Shown here in pieces: positions 41,759-51,084 of a stretch of DNA of 64,000 nucleotides; position 1 is the first letter of the stretch, and each line of letters starts with the position of its first letter. The notes under the pieces were generated by a model that made no database searches, was not told the origin of the DNA, and was given only the letters and a program-made list of their open reading frames with translations. The DNA comes from Effrenium voratum (lineage: Eukaryota > Sar > Dinophyceae > Suessiales > Symbiodiniaceae). Both the position numbers and the translations under genes were made by a program. The stretch is from assembly GCA_963377175.1 (NCBI GenBank), contig CAUJNA010003495.1, forward strand, positions 175,001 through 239,000, written 5' to 3'.

Positions 41759-43505
41759 CTGAGATCAAAAAGGCGGGGGCGGAGTGATAAGGCGGTGGGC
41801 GTCAAAAATCGGGGAACCCTAAAAAGGGTTGCCCTGGTACATGGAAACGACTACAACCTGCGGTTTCATCTCCGGGCGGCTTGGAAAATTGAACCACACC
41901 CAGCTTTTCGGTAGCATGCCAGGAGAAACCACCCAGAGAATGAAAAGGGAAAAATAGGTTATATGCTCGCGTGACCAAATAAACGACCCCGTTTGTGGGT
42001 CCCTTTGGTCTTGGCCCCTTTTTGGGTTCCAATTCGCAGGGGAGCAATCGTTGGGGGCCCGAAACGTTTCCCCTTTTGATGGTTCCAAAGTTCAACCGGT
42101 GATCTTTTTGTTGGGTAAACCAAAACCAAACTCCCAAAACGGATATCATCTGGGGGTACTCCATCCAAAAGCAACTTCCACATTCTGAACCCAATGTGTT
42201 CATCTGAGTGTGCTGACTTTAGGAGCCCCCGTTTGCTTGTTTCAAGTGAACCCGAAAGCAAACTAACCGCGGGGCGGAAACGGCTGGAAAGGAATTGGGA
42301 ATCAACCCCTAGAGCTAGACGAGTCTACCCAAACCACAAAAGTGAAGAAGTAAGAGAGGAGACAGCTACCTGAAAAGGGCTCACCTACAATCGTCAATTC
42401 GGAGTTTGCCTTTTTGTCCATTTCCCTTTGGAAAAGAAAGGCACTTTGTCCTACCAAAAAGAAGGAGGTTGGAGTTCAGGGTCCACTTTTGGGAACGAAA
42501 AGGGAACTTTCTGGGAGTCTAAGACTCCATCAGGCTGAGCCCTTCGGGGATCTCAGGTTGCATGTCTGTGGCGGCCAAAACCTGCGTAACCCCTCCTTAA
42601 TTTTGAGCCACATCCATATGTGTCCCGGTTGAAAACACAAGAAGCCTCCTTCTTGGGAGTAGTGATTTTGAAAGGCCAACTGGAAGGCCTCGGGATTGGT
42701 CAGGATGTTTGTCCCTTTTGAAACGCCAAACCAAAGAAAACTCAGAACCACATTGGCCCAAGACATGTTGTTGCATAAATGAACGCTGTTTCTTCGGGCT
42801 GCCCAAAACAGCAAACAAGAAAAATGGGGGGGGGCTTGATTTCCCTACCCCAGAAATTGCATGAGACGAGCGGATGAAGTGCCAGGATTGGGCAACATGT
42901 TGTGAGGCATTGGACTAAACTCTGGTTGTGCCCTACGTCCCTCACTAACTAGAAATGTAATCTATGGATGGGGTCCAACCTATGCGAACCTTGAAGGGAA
43001 ACCGTTTTGCCAGGACCGAAGTAAGTTCCCATCTCTCCGTTGCATCACACAAGCACGTACCTCTCGGCACGTGGAGCAGCTTCAACAGCCGCCACGGCGA
43101 AAGTTCCGATCCGCAAAGCGGTGAATTCGGGAGCAAAGCCGAACGCATACTTCCTGCTATGGGCACTGTTGAACTCAGGGAGGAAGGAGCATTGATATTG
43201 ATGTTGGGCATTGCACAACCTTCTGAACTAGCTGGCCAGGAAGGTTTTAATCGTTTCCTGCATTGCCTGAAAATGATGAAGGCACGGTTCGCCAAGTGTG
43301 CAAAGTGTGGCATTTTCAGGTTCGCGGCGTAAGAGGCAGCTCCCTTGTGGGGTACTCCCACTCCCCTTGCTTTTCGCAACTCGGATCCCAAAGCTGAAAC
43401 CATTCGCTTTTGTTTTGTAAAAAAATGGGGGGGGGGGAGAAGAGAGGCGAGGCCCATCTGCCGACCCGAAAAGTCCGTTGAACCAAATGGGAAGCTTCCG
43501 AAAGC

Positions 43506-43574
43506 CAAGTGCTGGCGCGCCGCCGGAGCTTCGTGGGCCTTGGGCACTGCTCTGCTGGGCGCCGAAGGCGGCGC
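43506..43574 (-). CDS. Pro/Ala hinge exon of adaptin-like gene
   Basis: The acceptor is TGAATCCTCAG, the donor CACTTG|GCTTTC (GC type). The 23 codons, phase 0 to phase 0, read APPSAPSRAVPKAHEAPAAR then QHL. The phase agrees with the exon at 43,908. Confidence 0.35.
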
Positions 43575-43800
43575 CTGAGGATTCAACCAGCCCAAAAGCG
43601 GAGGAAACTCTCAGACCCTACAAAACCCCTAGTTGTTATTTCCACCAACCGGAAACCCCACTTGTTTGGAGGTCTACCCTTGGGGTCGGGCATTTCACCA
43701 CATCAGAAGTCGACACTAGACTCTCAGTCCTTTGCCGAGCGTAAATGAACCCAAGACCCGCAACTAAGATCTAAGCCAGCGTAGAGCCCACCCTCAGCAG

Positions 43801-43861
43801 ACAACCCAACCAACCCACCCCAACCCAACCCAACCCAACCCAACCCAACCCAACCCAACCA
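43801..43861 (+). repeat. (AACCC)n microsatellite
   Basis: About ten units of AACCC/CCAAC, edged by diverged units. Confidence 0.95.
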
Positions 43862-43907
43862 GCCCTAGCCAGCCCTAGTGCCTCATCCCCCTCCCCCGCT
43901 GGAAAAC

Positions 43908-43973
43908 CTGCGGCCCTGCGGCCCCGGCGTGCGAAACGAAGCTGTCAGGCGGCTTCTCCACTGGAGGAGGCGC
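43908..43973 (-). CDS. hinge exon of adaptin-like gene
   Basis: The acceptor is GCTTGGTGCAG, the donor CCGCAG|GTTTTC. Exactly 22 codons in phase 0 read APPPVEKPPDSFVSHAGAAG then PQ. It is GC-rich against a plain intron background. Confidence 0.4.
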
Positions 43974-44227
43974 CTGCACCAAGCAGATGGTGTCTTTTGG
44001 TTCTGAGCGGTACCCTCTTTCTAATGGAAGTGGGTACCTTTGCAGTAGTCTTCCATGACTGTACCTGCACTTCCATGTTGGTTGGGGGAGACAAAAGCCC
44101 GTCGGCCAAAGAAATTCGAGGGATGCTCGAAGCTGTTACTGTTTGGGAGAATTCGTACATATATATCTTATGTTATATATATATATATATATGTGAACTT
44201 CATATTCGAATCTTCGGAAAGGTGTGG

Positions 44228-44230
<3 letters not shown>

Positions 44231-44286
<56 letters not shown>

Positions 44287-44466
44287 ACCCACCCACCCAC
44301 CCACCCACCCACGCACGCACGCACGCACGCACGTGAGCGCACGCGCACACGCACACCCACCCACCCACCCACACCCACCCACCCACCCACGCACGCACGC
44401 ACGCACGCACCTCACGCACGCACGCGCACGCACGCACGCACGCACGCGCACACCCACCCACCCACC

Positions 44467-44519
<53 letters not shown>
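44231..44519 (+). repeat. (AC)n / (ACCC)n / (ACGC)n compound microsatellite
   Basis: Runs of AC, CACC and CACG alternate for nearly 290 bases and generate false Thr/His and Val/Cys frames. Confidence 0.97.
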
Positions 44520-44594
44520 GTGCGCGCGCGCAAAACACACGAGGGAAAAAAGAAAAGATTAAACTCCTTCCCCGACCCCCCTGTCGGCATTTGC

Positions 44595-44660
44595 CTGGGG
44601 TGCCTGATTGCCGCCGGGCTGGTTGTAGCCGGCGGGGCCCCACTTCCTCGGCCCGGATAC
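44595..44660 (-). CDS. exon of adaptin-like gene
   Basis: The acceptor is TTGCGTCTGAG, the donor CCCCAG|GCAAAT (GC type). Twenty-two codons in phase 0 read VSGPRKWGPAGYNQPGGNQA then PQ. It is the most upstream island I can support; the trunk of the protein would lie to the right or beyond the window. Confidence 0.4.
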
Positions 44661-45889
44661 CTCAGACGCAAGACGCACACGGCTTCCCGAAACAGACCCC
44701 GATCCCCGCCCCCTAGCGGCGCTTTTTCGGGGTCTTGCAGGCTGTTCTTGTGTTGCACGGAACCTGCGGGTTTTCCCCGCAAACCAAAGCAAAACCATCT
44801 CTTCCAGCCTTTGGGCCCCCAGAAATCTGAGGCTTTCGAGTAGCCATCCCATGCTCATATAGCCATCCCTAACCCCCTGGGCGGCTTGGGGGCTGCAAAC
44901 CTTGGGAAAAGAAGGCGCCCATTGAAAGCCCAACCCAAACCATATGGCAGGGGGTCTGTCGCAATGTCGTGAATGCAGTTTCCTTTGCTCCAGCAAGCTG
45001 TGCGCAATCCTGCAAATTTTCACTGCACTCGCAGAGGTCGCGATGATTTTCCTCGCAAATACATCGAGAATCCATCAAGGTCCACTTGGGGCCCACTCAA
45101 ACGAGGCAAGTGAACCGGGTCGCCCAAAAAAAAACGCGCCCCCACCCACCCCACCCCAAGTCGAGCATCCACTTCACAGGCTCTCTGGAACCCGGAGTGG
45201 ATTCGGAACGACTCCGGCTTTTGGACATGGACCCACGAGCCGAATTTGAAAAACCAAAAGCAGATGGCAAACTGGGAGGCTCGTGGGCTCATGGAATCAA
45301 AGCATGGCTGTTCCCAAAACCCTGAGGGGACTGCAACGCTTCTTCTCCTTCTTGTGTTTGTTTTGTTTGGGTCTTTTCCGCTGTTCTTCTTTTTGGTGGG
45401 GGGGTGGCTTTTTGAAAACAACCCAAAAACCACCCACATGGGTGTCTCATACGGGGACTCGATTCCTATTAGGTATCCCTTTAAGATGACTGCCCAAAAA
45501 AAGGCACCCTCAAAAACATGGCTCGGCATCATCTCATGCAAGGGAAAATTGTTTAAAAGGAACACATCACCCAGAAAGCCAAACCACGCGGACAGGAACC
45601 ACAAAAGGGTTTAGAAAACAATTTGAACAACTCTCGCATGAGCCGTGATCAAATAAGCGTTGTCAGAGAAGATATGGACAATTCGGGTGTTGGCCCCGAA
45701 TGGTTAACCCTCCCTAGTGACGCATGGACTACCGGATAGGTAGTTCTGTCTGATGTCCCCTTCTTCCGAGGGTACCAACTAAAAACAAACACATGCTGTA
45801 ATGTGTATGCATCTCTATACATATATATATATATACATGTGTTATGTGCATACTCATACATACATGATACATATATGTACATATATATA
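44661..45889. other. non-coding stretch up to the second gap
   Basis: No supported gene. Short open frames on both strands lack coding character. It ends in TATATATACATGTG-type microsatellite DNA against the N-gap. Confidence 0.5.
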
Positions 45890-45989
45890 NNNNNNNNNNN
45901 NNNNNNNNNNNNNNNNNNNNNNNNNNNNNNNNNNNNNNNNNNNNNNNNNNNNNNNNNNNNNNNNNNNNNNNNNNNNNNNNNNNNNNNNN
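45890..45989. other. assembly gap (100 N)
   Basis: A 100-N placeholder between an AT microsatellite and a tandem array; repeats on both sides probably stopped the assembly. Confidence 1.
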
Positions 45990-46665
45990 CAAGAGTTCCG
46001 GGCCGAAAAGTCGTTCGATTCGGGTCCTGGATTCGGGCCCCAAAAAGCTGTTCCATTCGAGTCCCGGATTCGGGTCCCGGATTCGGGCCCCGAAAAGTCG
46101 TATACCATTCGGGCTCCGAAAAGATGGCTGGTGGACACAAATGTGCAAATTGAAACAGTGGCATCCAAAGAGTCCCTGGAGAAACATCCACAGCCAAGAG
46201 CCCCGGGCCCCGAAAAGTTGTTCGATTCGGGCCCCGATTCGGGCCCCGAAAAGCTGTTCCATTCGGGTCCCGGATTCGGGCCCCGAAAAGTCGTATACCA
46301 TTCGAGCCCCGAAAAGATGGCTGGTGGACACAAATGTGCAGAACGGTGGCCTCCAAAGAGCCCCCAGAAACATCCACAGCCAAGAGCCCGGGCCACGAAA
46401 AGTTGTTCGATTCGGGCCCCGATTCGGGCCCCGAAAAGCTGTTCCTTTCGGGTCCCGGATTCGGGCCCCGAAAAGTTGTTTGATTCGGGCCCCGATTCGG
46501 GCCCCGAAAAGCTGTTCCTTTCGGGTCCCGGATTCGGGCCCCGAAAAGTTGTTTGATTCGGGCCCCGATTCGGGCCCCGAAAAGCTGTTCCATTCGGGTC
46601 CCGGATTCGGGCCCCGAAAAGCTGTTCCATTTGGGCCCCGGGTTCAGGCCGGGTTCAGGCCCCGA
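45990..46665 (+). repeat. tandem array of TTCGGGCCCCGAAAAG-type units
   Basis: A unit built from GATTCGGGCCCCGAAAAG and TTCGGGTCCCGGATTCG is repeated more than ten times. A longer block with AAGATGGCTGGTGGACAC and ACATCCACAGCCAAGAG occurs twice (about 46,120 and 46,313), giving a higher-order repeat. The core TTCGGGCCCCGAA is itself a palindrome. Long open frames on both strands come only from the repeat period. Confidence 0.93.
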
Positions 46666-46685
46666 AGTTGCCACAGAGGGAGCAA

Positions 46686-46775
46686 GGGGCGGTGGCGCAA
46701 TGGCAGCGTACCCGGACCAACCTGCGGACACGCGGGGGGGTAGGGAGGTCGCGGGTTCAAATCCCGCCTGCCCTA
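46686..46775 (+). tRNA. tRNA-like gene with long anticodon-loop insert
   Basis: Acceptor stem GGGGCGG pairs with CTGCCCT (two G-T pairs) before discriminator A. The D arm GCGC-AATGGCA-GCGT and T arm GCGGG-TTCAAAT-CCCGC are well formed and give A- and B-box promoters. The anticodon stem TACCC/GGGTA encloses 24 bases instead of 7, so either an intron is present or the copy is decayed; there is no clear U33, and the anticodon cannot be named. It could also be the head of a tRNA-derived short interspersed repeat. Confidence 0.5.
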
Positions 46776-46776
46776 T

Positions 46777-46819
46777 TCTTTTGCGCAGAGTGACCCCCTC
46801 ATCTTTTGCGCAGAGTGAC
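46777..46819 (+). repeat. direct repeat TCTTTTGCGCAGAGTGAC, two copies
   Basis: The 18-base word occurs twice, separated by CCCCTCA, directly after the tRNA-like gene. The space up to the first gene of the compact block (47,048) holds one hairpin and nothing else I can name. Confidence 0.85.
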
Positions 46820-46997
46820 TCGGGGGGCTTCAACATGGCCACGCAGTGGCTGTTGAAACTCACGCGGGCTCCTTTTTCAGACTCTCAGCTTTCCCCGCGA
46901 CATGTCAATTGCATGTCTCCCCGACCATGTTGCTGCTAAGAAGCAAGCAGCAATTGCAGCTTGCAAAAACCACCGTTTGGGAAAACAGCAAGGCATC

Positions 46998-47017
46998 CAA
47001 CTGCGGGGGCGCAGTTG
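46998..47017 (-). repeat. CTGYG hairpin 1
   Basis: CAACTGCG-GGGG-CGCAGTTG, eight perfect pairs, about 30 bases past the stop of the gene at 47,048. Confidence 0.9.
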
Positions 47018-47047
47018 TTTGAACACCTGATCCAATCTGTACTGGAG

Positions 47048-47626
47048 TCAAAGTCGATCAGGGCTGAACTGCCCCCAAGCCAGTGTTGTTTCGCTTCCGG
47101 AAGAGGCATCCTTGGGGGATGGCTCAGTTGTTGCATCGCAGCTGGGCGAGACATCAGGTTGCTCGGAATCTTTCTTCTGCTGCCACTTCCTTGCCAGGAC
47201 CTGGGCCTCTGCCCAAGCCACTGCGACAAGCCCTGGCATAACTCGCTCACTCAGTGGCAAATCGTCGGCACTCCCCACGTAGAACTTCATCCCGAAGCCA
47301 AACTTCTGTGATTGTCCAAGGCCTTTCACCACAAAGCTTGAGTTGTCCAGTTTAACCATAATCTTGCAGCATCCTGCAGGCTTGACCGTGTAGGAATGGT
47401 TGCCAACAGGCGGTGTCTCAGGCATGGCATCCGCAGGTAAATGGAGGAGCGTGGGGTAATACTTCATCAAAATGTTTCCAAGCCGCTCCTTCTGCTGCAG
47501 AATGCTCCGCAAGTCTGGGTGGCTAAGCTCGTCCCAGTCCCCCGACTCATCACGCTTGCGTTTCCGCTCTGCGCGAAGGTCAGCCCGACTGCCGAAAATC
47601 ACCGTGCTCTCGTGTTCAGACGACAT
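47048..47626 (-). CDS. hypothetical protein, 192 residues
   Basis: The frame starts MSSEHESTVIFGSRADLRAE. The middle (PPVGNHSYTVKPAGCCKIMV, then VKGLGQSQKFGFGMKFYVGS) looks like a small beta-rich fold; the tail is Ser/Pro-rich and disordered. It is the most downstream member of the minus-strand run. A hairpin lies 30 bases past its stop, and a decayed copy (ACTGCG-GCGA-TGCAAGT) about 36 bases before its start. No family recognised. Confidence 0.55.
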   Translation of the reverse strand: MSSEHESTVIFGSRADLRAERKRKRDESGDWDELSHPDLRSILQQKERLGNILMKYYPTLLHLPADAMPETPPVGNHSYTVKPAGCCKIMVKLDNSSFVVKGLGQSQKFGFGMKFYVGSADDLPLSERVMPGLVAVAWAEAQVLARKWQQKKDSEQPDVSPSCDATTEPSPKDASSGSETTLAWGQFSPDRL

Positions 47627-47861
47627 GTTTGGAAACCTTCGGCAAAACTCGGGCCTTAATGACTGCGGCGATGCAAGTCAAGGGCAGGACGACAAGCAGC
47701 AGCAATGCCCGTGCACTCACACCACAACAAAGCCTAGCAGTGCTCATGCACATGCGAACACCACACTCCGTGGCTCGATGCATTTTTTTCAATCCAAGGC
47801 CACACAACTTCAGCCTCAAAAACACTGTGCGTTGTGGCTGGCGGCGGGCCTGTCTCAGTCT

Positions 47862-48821
47862 CTACTCAGAGGAGAACACAGTGACTGGTTTTGAAGTTCC
47901 AGCAGCTGCGTTTCCGCAGCTGGCGGCAGCACGCTGCTTTGCGCGCTGATCTTGGTGCCATGGCGAATTGTTGATGATGGGTCCAACTTGGACACGGCCA
48001 ATTTGATCGCACTCGGTGCCAGGGACCTGGTCGGCGGTGTCGACCAATAGAAACTCCGGATCCTCAACCTGCATGTCAGCGTCCTCTCCTTCTGCATCAG
48101 ATTCATGCTTTACTGCAGTGATCTGCTCGATGTCATCAGGATGCCAGATGGCGTTGCCAGGAAAGAGAGAAAGTGGCATGAACCTGCGAATCATGTCAAC
48201 GTCTCGTCTGTGAAGGGCCTTCAGCATCACCCGTGGTTTTGGCACGGGGTCACTGATTGGCAGGCAAAGTATCGAGGAATAGTCCTGGGACCACTCAACC
48301 AGGTCAGGCACGCGATCGAGCTCGTCCTGCCAGCCCCAAATCAAGAAGCGCTTCTCCCAGGAAGCATGGGAAAGGGGCCCATAATTTCCACCATAAGGGG
48401 CACGTTGAATGTCATACACCACACACCGCAACTGATAATGCTTCCACTTGTACTCGTTGATGGCACATATCAGGTTCTTCGTGGGCCCTTGCACCAGCTG
48501 AACCCAAGGCCGATGCTCGATCCACTGCTGCACTGAGGAAGTGCGAGTTTCGTGATTGCACCAGTCTGCAGTTTCCTCTGTGTAATGTCTTTCCAGATAA
48601 TCGTCGCTGTTCACATGAATGAACACTCGCAGATCCCTGAACTCCTCCATGCAGATGGGGCTCCCTTTGCGAAACACGATGGCTTGCTCCAACTTTTCCA
48701 GTATCTCCGAATGAAGCTGATAGAGCGGGAAGAAGCTGGACTTCCACGTCACCAAGCAAGCGTGGTCGCCTGGCTGAAACCGTGCCTCCTGACGGCCCAT
48801 GCCGTCCAACCATGACGACAT
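47862..48821 (-). CDS. hypothetical protein, 319 residues
   Basis: I choose the ATG at 48,821 (MSSWLDGMGRQEARF), not the one further upstream, because a perfect 22-base hairpin ends one base before it, as at other starts in this block. Motifs such as FIHVNSDDYLERHYTEE, WIEHRPWVQLVQGPTKNLIC and LLDTADQ-like segments look folded, and the C-terminal part is acidic. The last 20 codons include a second hairpin read as SCGNAA. Not recognised. Confidence 0.55.
   Translation of the reverse strand: MSSWLDGMGRQEARFQPGDHACLVTWKSSFFPLYQLHSEILEKLEQAIVFRKGSPICMEEFRDLRVFIHVNSDDYLERHYTEETADWCNHETRTSSVQQWIEHRPWVQLVQGPTKNLICAINEYKWKHYQLRCVVYDIQRAPYGGNYGPLSHASWEKRFLIWGWQDELDRVPDLVEWSQDYSSILCLPISDPVPKPRVMLKALHRRDVDMIRRFMPLSLFPGNAIWHPDDIEQITAVKHESDAEGEDADMQVEDPEFLLVDTADQVPGTECDQIGRVQVGPIINNSPWHQDQRAKQRAAASCGNAAAGTSKPVTVFSSE
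47903..47922 (-). repeat. CTGYG hairpin 2 (in frame)
   Basis: CAGCTGCG-TTTC-CGCAGCTG, eight pairs; coding-strand loop GAAA; encodes CGNA near the C-terminus of its gene. Confidence 0.9.
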
Positions 48822-48822
48822 A

Positions 48823-48844
48823 ATTACTGTGGTAGCACAGTAAT
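48823..48844 (-). repeat. CTGYG hairpin 3 (at start codon)
   Basis: ATTACTGTG-GTAG-CACAGTAAT, nine perfect pairs, ending one base upstream of the chosen ATG. Confidence 0.92.
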
Positions 48845-49012
48845 GTCTGTGGGAAGTGGGACTGACGCGCAGTTTTCTAGATGTGAAGCGAAAACAGCTG
48901 CAGGGCAATAACATCAATCAACAACATCGCAACTTTCAAGGACAGTCGCAACTTGCAAGGTCCAACACGCAATGCTTGCTCTTTTGTTTCTTTGCCCATC
49001 ACGCGTGCCATG

Positions 49013-49036
49013 GTCTGCTGCGCGCCCGCAGCAGAC
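49013..49036 (-). repeat. CTGYG hairpin 4 (past stop codon)
   Basis: GTCTGCTGCG-CGCC-CGCAGCAGAC, ten perfect pairs, 13 bases past the stop at 49,050. Confidence 0.92.
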
Positions 49037-49049
49037 ATTGCCACAAGGT

Positions 49050-49622
49050 CTAGTTTACATCATCAGCGGGAGGAGGTTTCACAAATTTGCGTTGCCTTCT
49101 CTCAGGACTTGGCATTGAAGCTATCGCATTCTTCCTCTCTGTGCTCTGAAGCCAGGCGTTCCGGGCAGCATTACTATCCAGGCCGTTCTCGGCAGCGTTG
49201 TCAAAGAAAGCTTTTCGGGTATTTTCATAATTTGTGGTTTTCTTTGACGCGCCCTTGGCTTTGGCCTTGCCTTTGGCTTTGGCCTTGGCTTTGACCTTGG
49301 CCTTGGCTTTGGGCTCTTTCTTGGCCTTGGCTTTGGCCTTGGCTTTGGCCTTGGCCTTGGCTTTGGCCTTGGCTTTGGCCTTCGCTACTGGACATGGAGG
49401 ATCTTCTCCTGCGTCTTTGTCTTCTTCTTCTTCTGCTTCTTCTTCTTCATTCATATCTTCGTTCTCGTCCTCCGGCTCATCAGAATCATCCCATCCCCCC
49501 GCCTCGCCGAAGAGCTGCTCGATGGAAGGCTCAGCCTCCTGGTTGCCAGAGTCAGGCTCATCGCAATTGTCGTTCTTCCTCAGGCTCGGGAAAAAGTTGC
49601 CTTCTTCGATGCCGCCGCTCAT
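49050..49622 (-). CDS. acidic protein with long Lys/Ala repeat
   Basis: The start MSGGIEEGNFFPSLRKNDNC is preferred over one three codons upstream. An acidic Glu/Asp tract (NEEEEAEEEEDKDAGED) is followed by about 45 residues of alternating Ala-Lys, encoded by a 12-base GGCCTTGGCTTT-type microsatellite (about 49,255-49,385), and then by a short helical C-terminus (RKAFFDNAAENGLDSNAARN). Ala/Lys tails occur in histone-H1-like and other chromatin proteins; a DNA-binding role is a guess. The hairpin past the stop suggests the gene end is right. Confidence 0.55.
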   Translation of the reverse strand: MSGGIEEGNFFPSLRKNDNCDEPDSGNQEAEPSIEQLFGEAGGWDDSDEPEDENEDMNEEEEAEEEEDKDAGEDPPCPVAKAKAKAKAKAKAKAKAKAKAKKEPKAKAKVKAKAKAKGKAKAKGASKKTTNYENTRKAFFDNAAENGLDSNAARNAWLQSTERKNAIASMPSPERRQRKFVKPPPADDVN

Positions 49623-49876
49623 GAATGGCAATGCTACTTACTGGCTTGAGGGGCTCATGGTTGGGCTCTCAAGAGCACAGGTCGTGGACTGCAAATGGTT
49701 CTCCGTGCACTGTCAGTTCAAAAGACAGGACACTCACAATTGCAGCAGCGTGTTTATCCCATTTTCCTCCCAGCGCTCCGAACTGCAATCTGCCCTGGGT
49801 CTGTGATTGCTTCGCTGCCAACAGACATGTCCCGCTATCATCATTATTGTCATGCGCTGGCTAAACAAAAGAATGC

Positions 49877-49900
49877 ACAAACTGTGGCACCACAGTTTGT
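49877..49900 (-). repeat. CTGYG hairpin 5 (abuts stop codon)
   Basis: ACAAACTGTG-GCAC-CACAGTTTGT, ten perfect pairs, touching the TAA at 49,901-49,903. An outer pair CTAAACAAA (49,861) / TTTGTTTAG (49,896) adds a second overlapping inverted repeat. Confidence 0.93.
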
Positions 49901-51084
49901 TTAGTCATCACTACCCACAGAGTCTTCACTCAGATTCTCCTCCTCGACGTCCTCTTCATCTTCAATTTCTTCGTCTTCTTCGTCTTCTGCAATCGGATCC
50001 TTCTCCGACTTCTTCTTCGGAGCCGCCTTCATCTTTGCAGCCTTCTTTGGCTTCGGCTTTGCATTGGCACCTCCCCGCGACTTTCGCTTCTTGCCTGTCA
50101 CCGTGGACGTGGAAGGCTCAGGGGTGCTGCTGCTCTGCGCATGCGGAAGGTGCAAAAGTTTTCCCAGCTTTGCGTTGAAAATCTTGTCGTTGGCAGGGTC
50201 AGTCATCGCCGCGAGGAGCTGTGTGCAGACCTGGGCCTTGAACCACTTGGCGTGCTTTTGTGAGAAGCCTGGCGTGCTCTTCTTGGGCACCAGAACCAAA
50301 CTCGAGCAAAAGGACATCAAACTGCGATGCAGCCAAGGAGCAAATTGCTGTCACTGGAATTCTTTTTGTCAAAATCACGCTGGCTGTCGCAGGCTCTGCT
50401 GCTGTCATGAGTGTGACAGCCCGTGGCCGATACCGGTGCAACAATTCCTCGATCATGTGCGAATGCCTTGGATTCCAAGTGATCGGTTCTCCTGCCACGT
50501 TGTCCTTTGCACTTCCATCTGTTCGCTGTTGGTTGTTCGGTGCACCAGCCACGCGGAAGCTTCCAAGCAACTCGTGCTTGAACACAGGTGCCAGCCTTGT
50601 CAGCCCTGCCAAATCATGCCGGGGGACCCCGTAGACCTCAGAAACTCGCACGCAAACAAGGGGCGCAAGCTGAGCGCGCCAAACAACCGCGCACTGTTTG
50701 GTTTATCCAAGGCGCAGCATCTGAACACACGGTCCCCTCAAAATGTAGGTTCTTCCGGCTTCCCGTGATAGCTTGCAGCTTTTGCACATCCGTGGTGGTC
50801 ACCAAGACCTTTTCTGCCAAGTTAATCACGTTGACCTCATTATCAGCCCCCGCGCCTCCGAGGAAATCACATTAAAACGCTGAGGCCCTGGCCCCACGCT
50901 CAATCGCCGTCCCTGACAGATTCCTGGCCTTCCTGTTCGCAGTTGTCGAGGCCTCACTGTGGATTAAATTCCACATCTTAGTCACGCCGATGCCCTTGAA
51001 CAGGTTGTTCCAATGAGAATGCAGGCCTGACCGGCCTCCGTCAAAGAACAAGAACCTAAGATGAGCAACGCATGGACAGCGCAC
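49901..51084 (-). pseudogene. hypothetical gene in several frame segments
   Basis: The segments, 5' to 3', are: 51,084-50,872 (FLFFDGGRSGLHSHWNNLFK); after an in-frame TAA, 50,869-50,640 in the same frame (VINLAEKVLVTTTDVQKLQA); 50,651-50,199 (RHSHMIEELLHRYRPRAVTL); and 50,320-49,901 (GFSQKHAKWFKAQVCTQLLA). The last ends in a Lys-rich nuclear-localisation-type stretch and an acidic tail (EEDEEDEEIEDEEDVEEE-like). Overlaps between segments argue for indels or one stop; short introns are the other option. It may be the 3' half of the gene at 51,056-53,191. Family unknown. Confidence 0.4.
50689..50711. repeat. inverted repeat, not of the CTGYG type
   Basis: CCAAACA and TGTTTGG flank ACCGCGCAC near the junction of two frame segments. 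Stem of seven, loop of nine. Confidence 0.6.

Noticed and set aside
42945..43595. 216-residue minus frame and a plus frame at 43,140-43,332
   Set aside because: Neither has coding character over its length; only the short GC-rich island at 43,506-43,574 with splice-like edges was kept.
43801..43861. (AACCC)n as telomere repeat
   Set aside because: The run is short, internal and unlike the TTTAGGG repeat expected for dinoflagellates.
43997..44782. Long Thr/His and Val/Cys/Gly frames
   Set aside because: Produced by the AC/ACCC/ACGC microsatellite.
45649..46939. 404- and 258-residue frames around the second gap
   Set aside because: They read the tandem repeat and run through N bases; the peptide repeat follows the DNA period.
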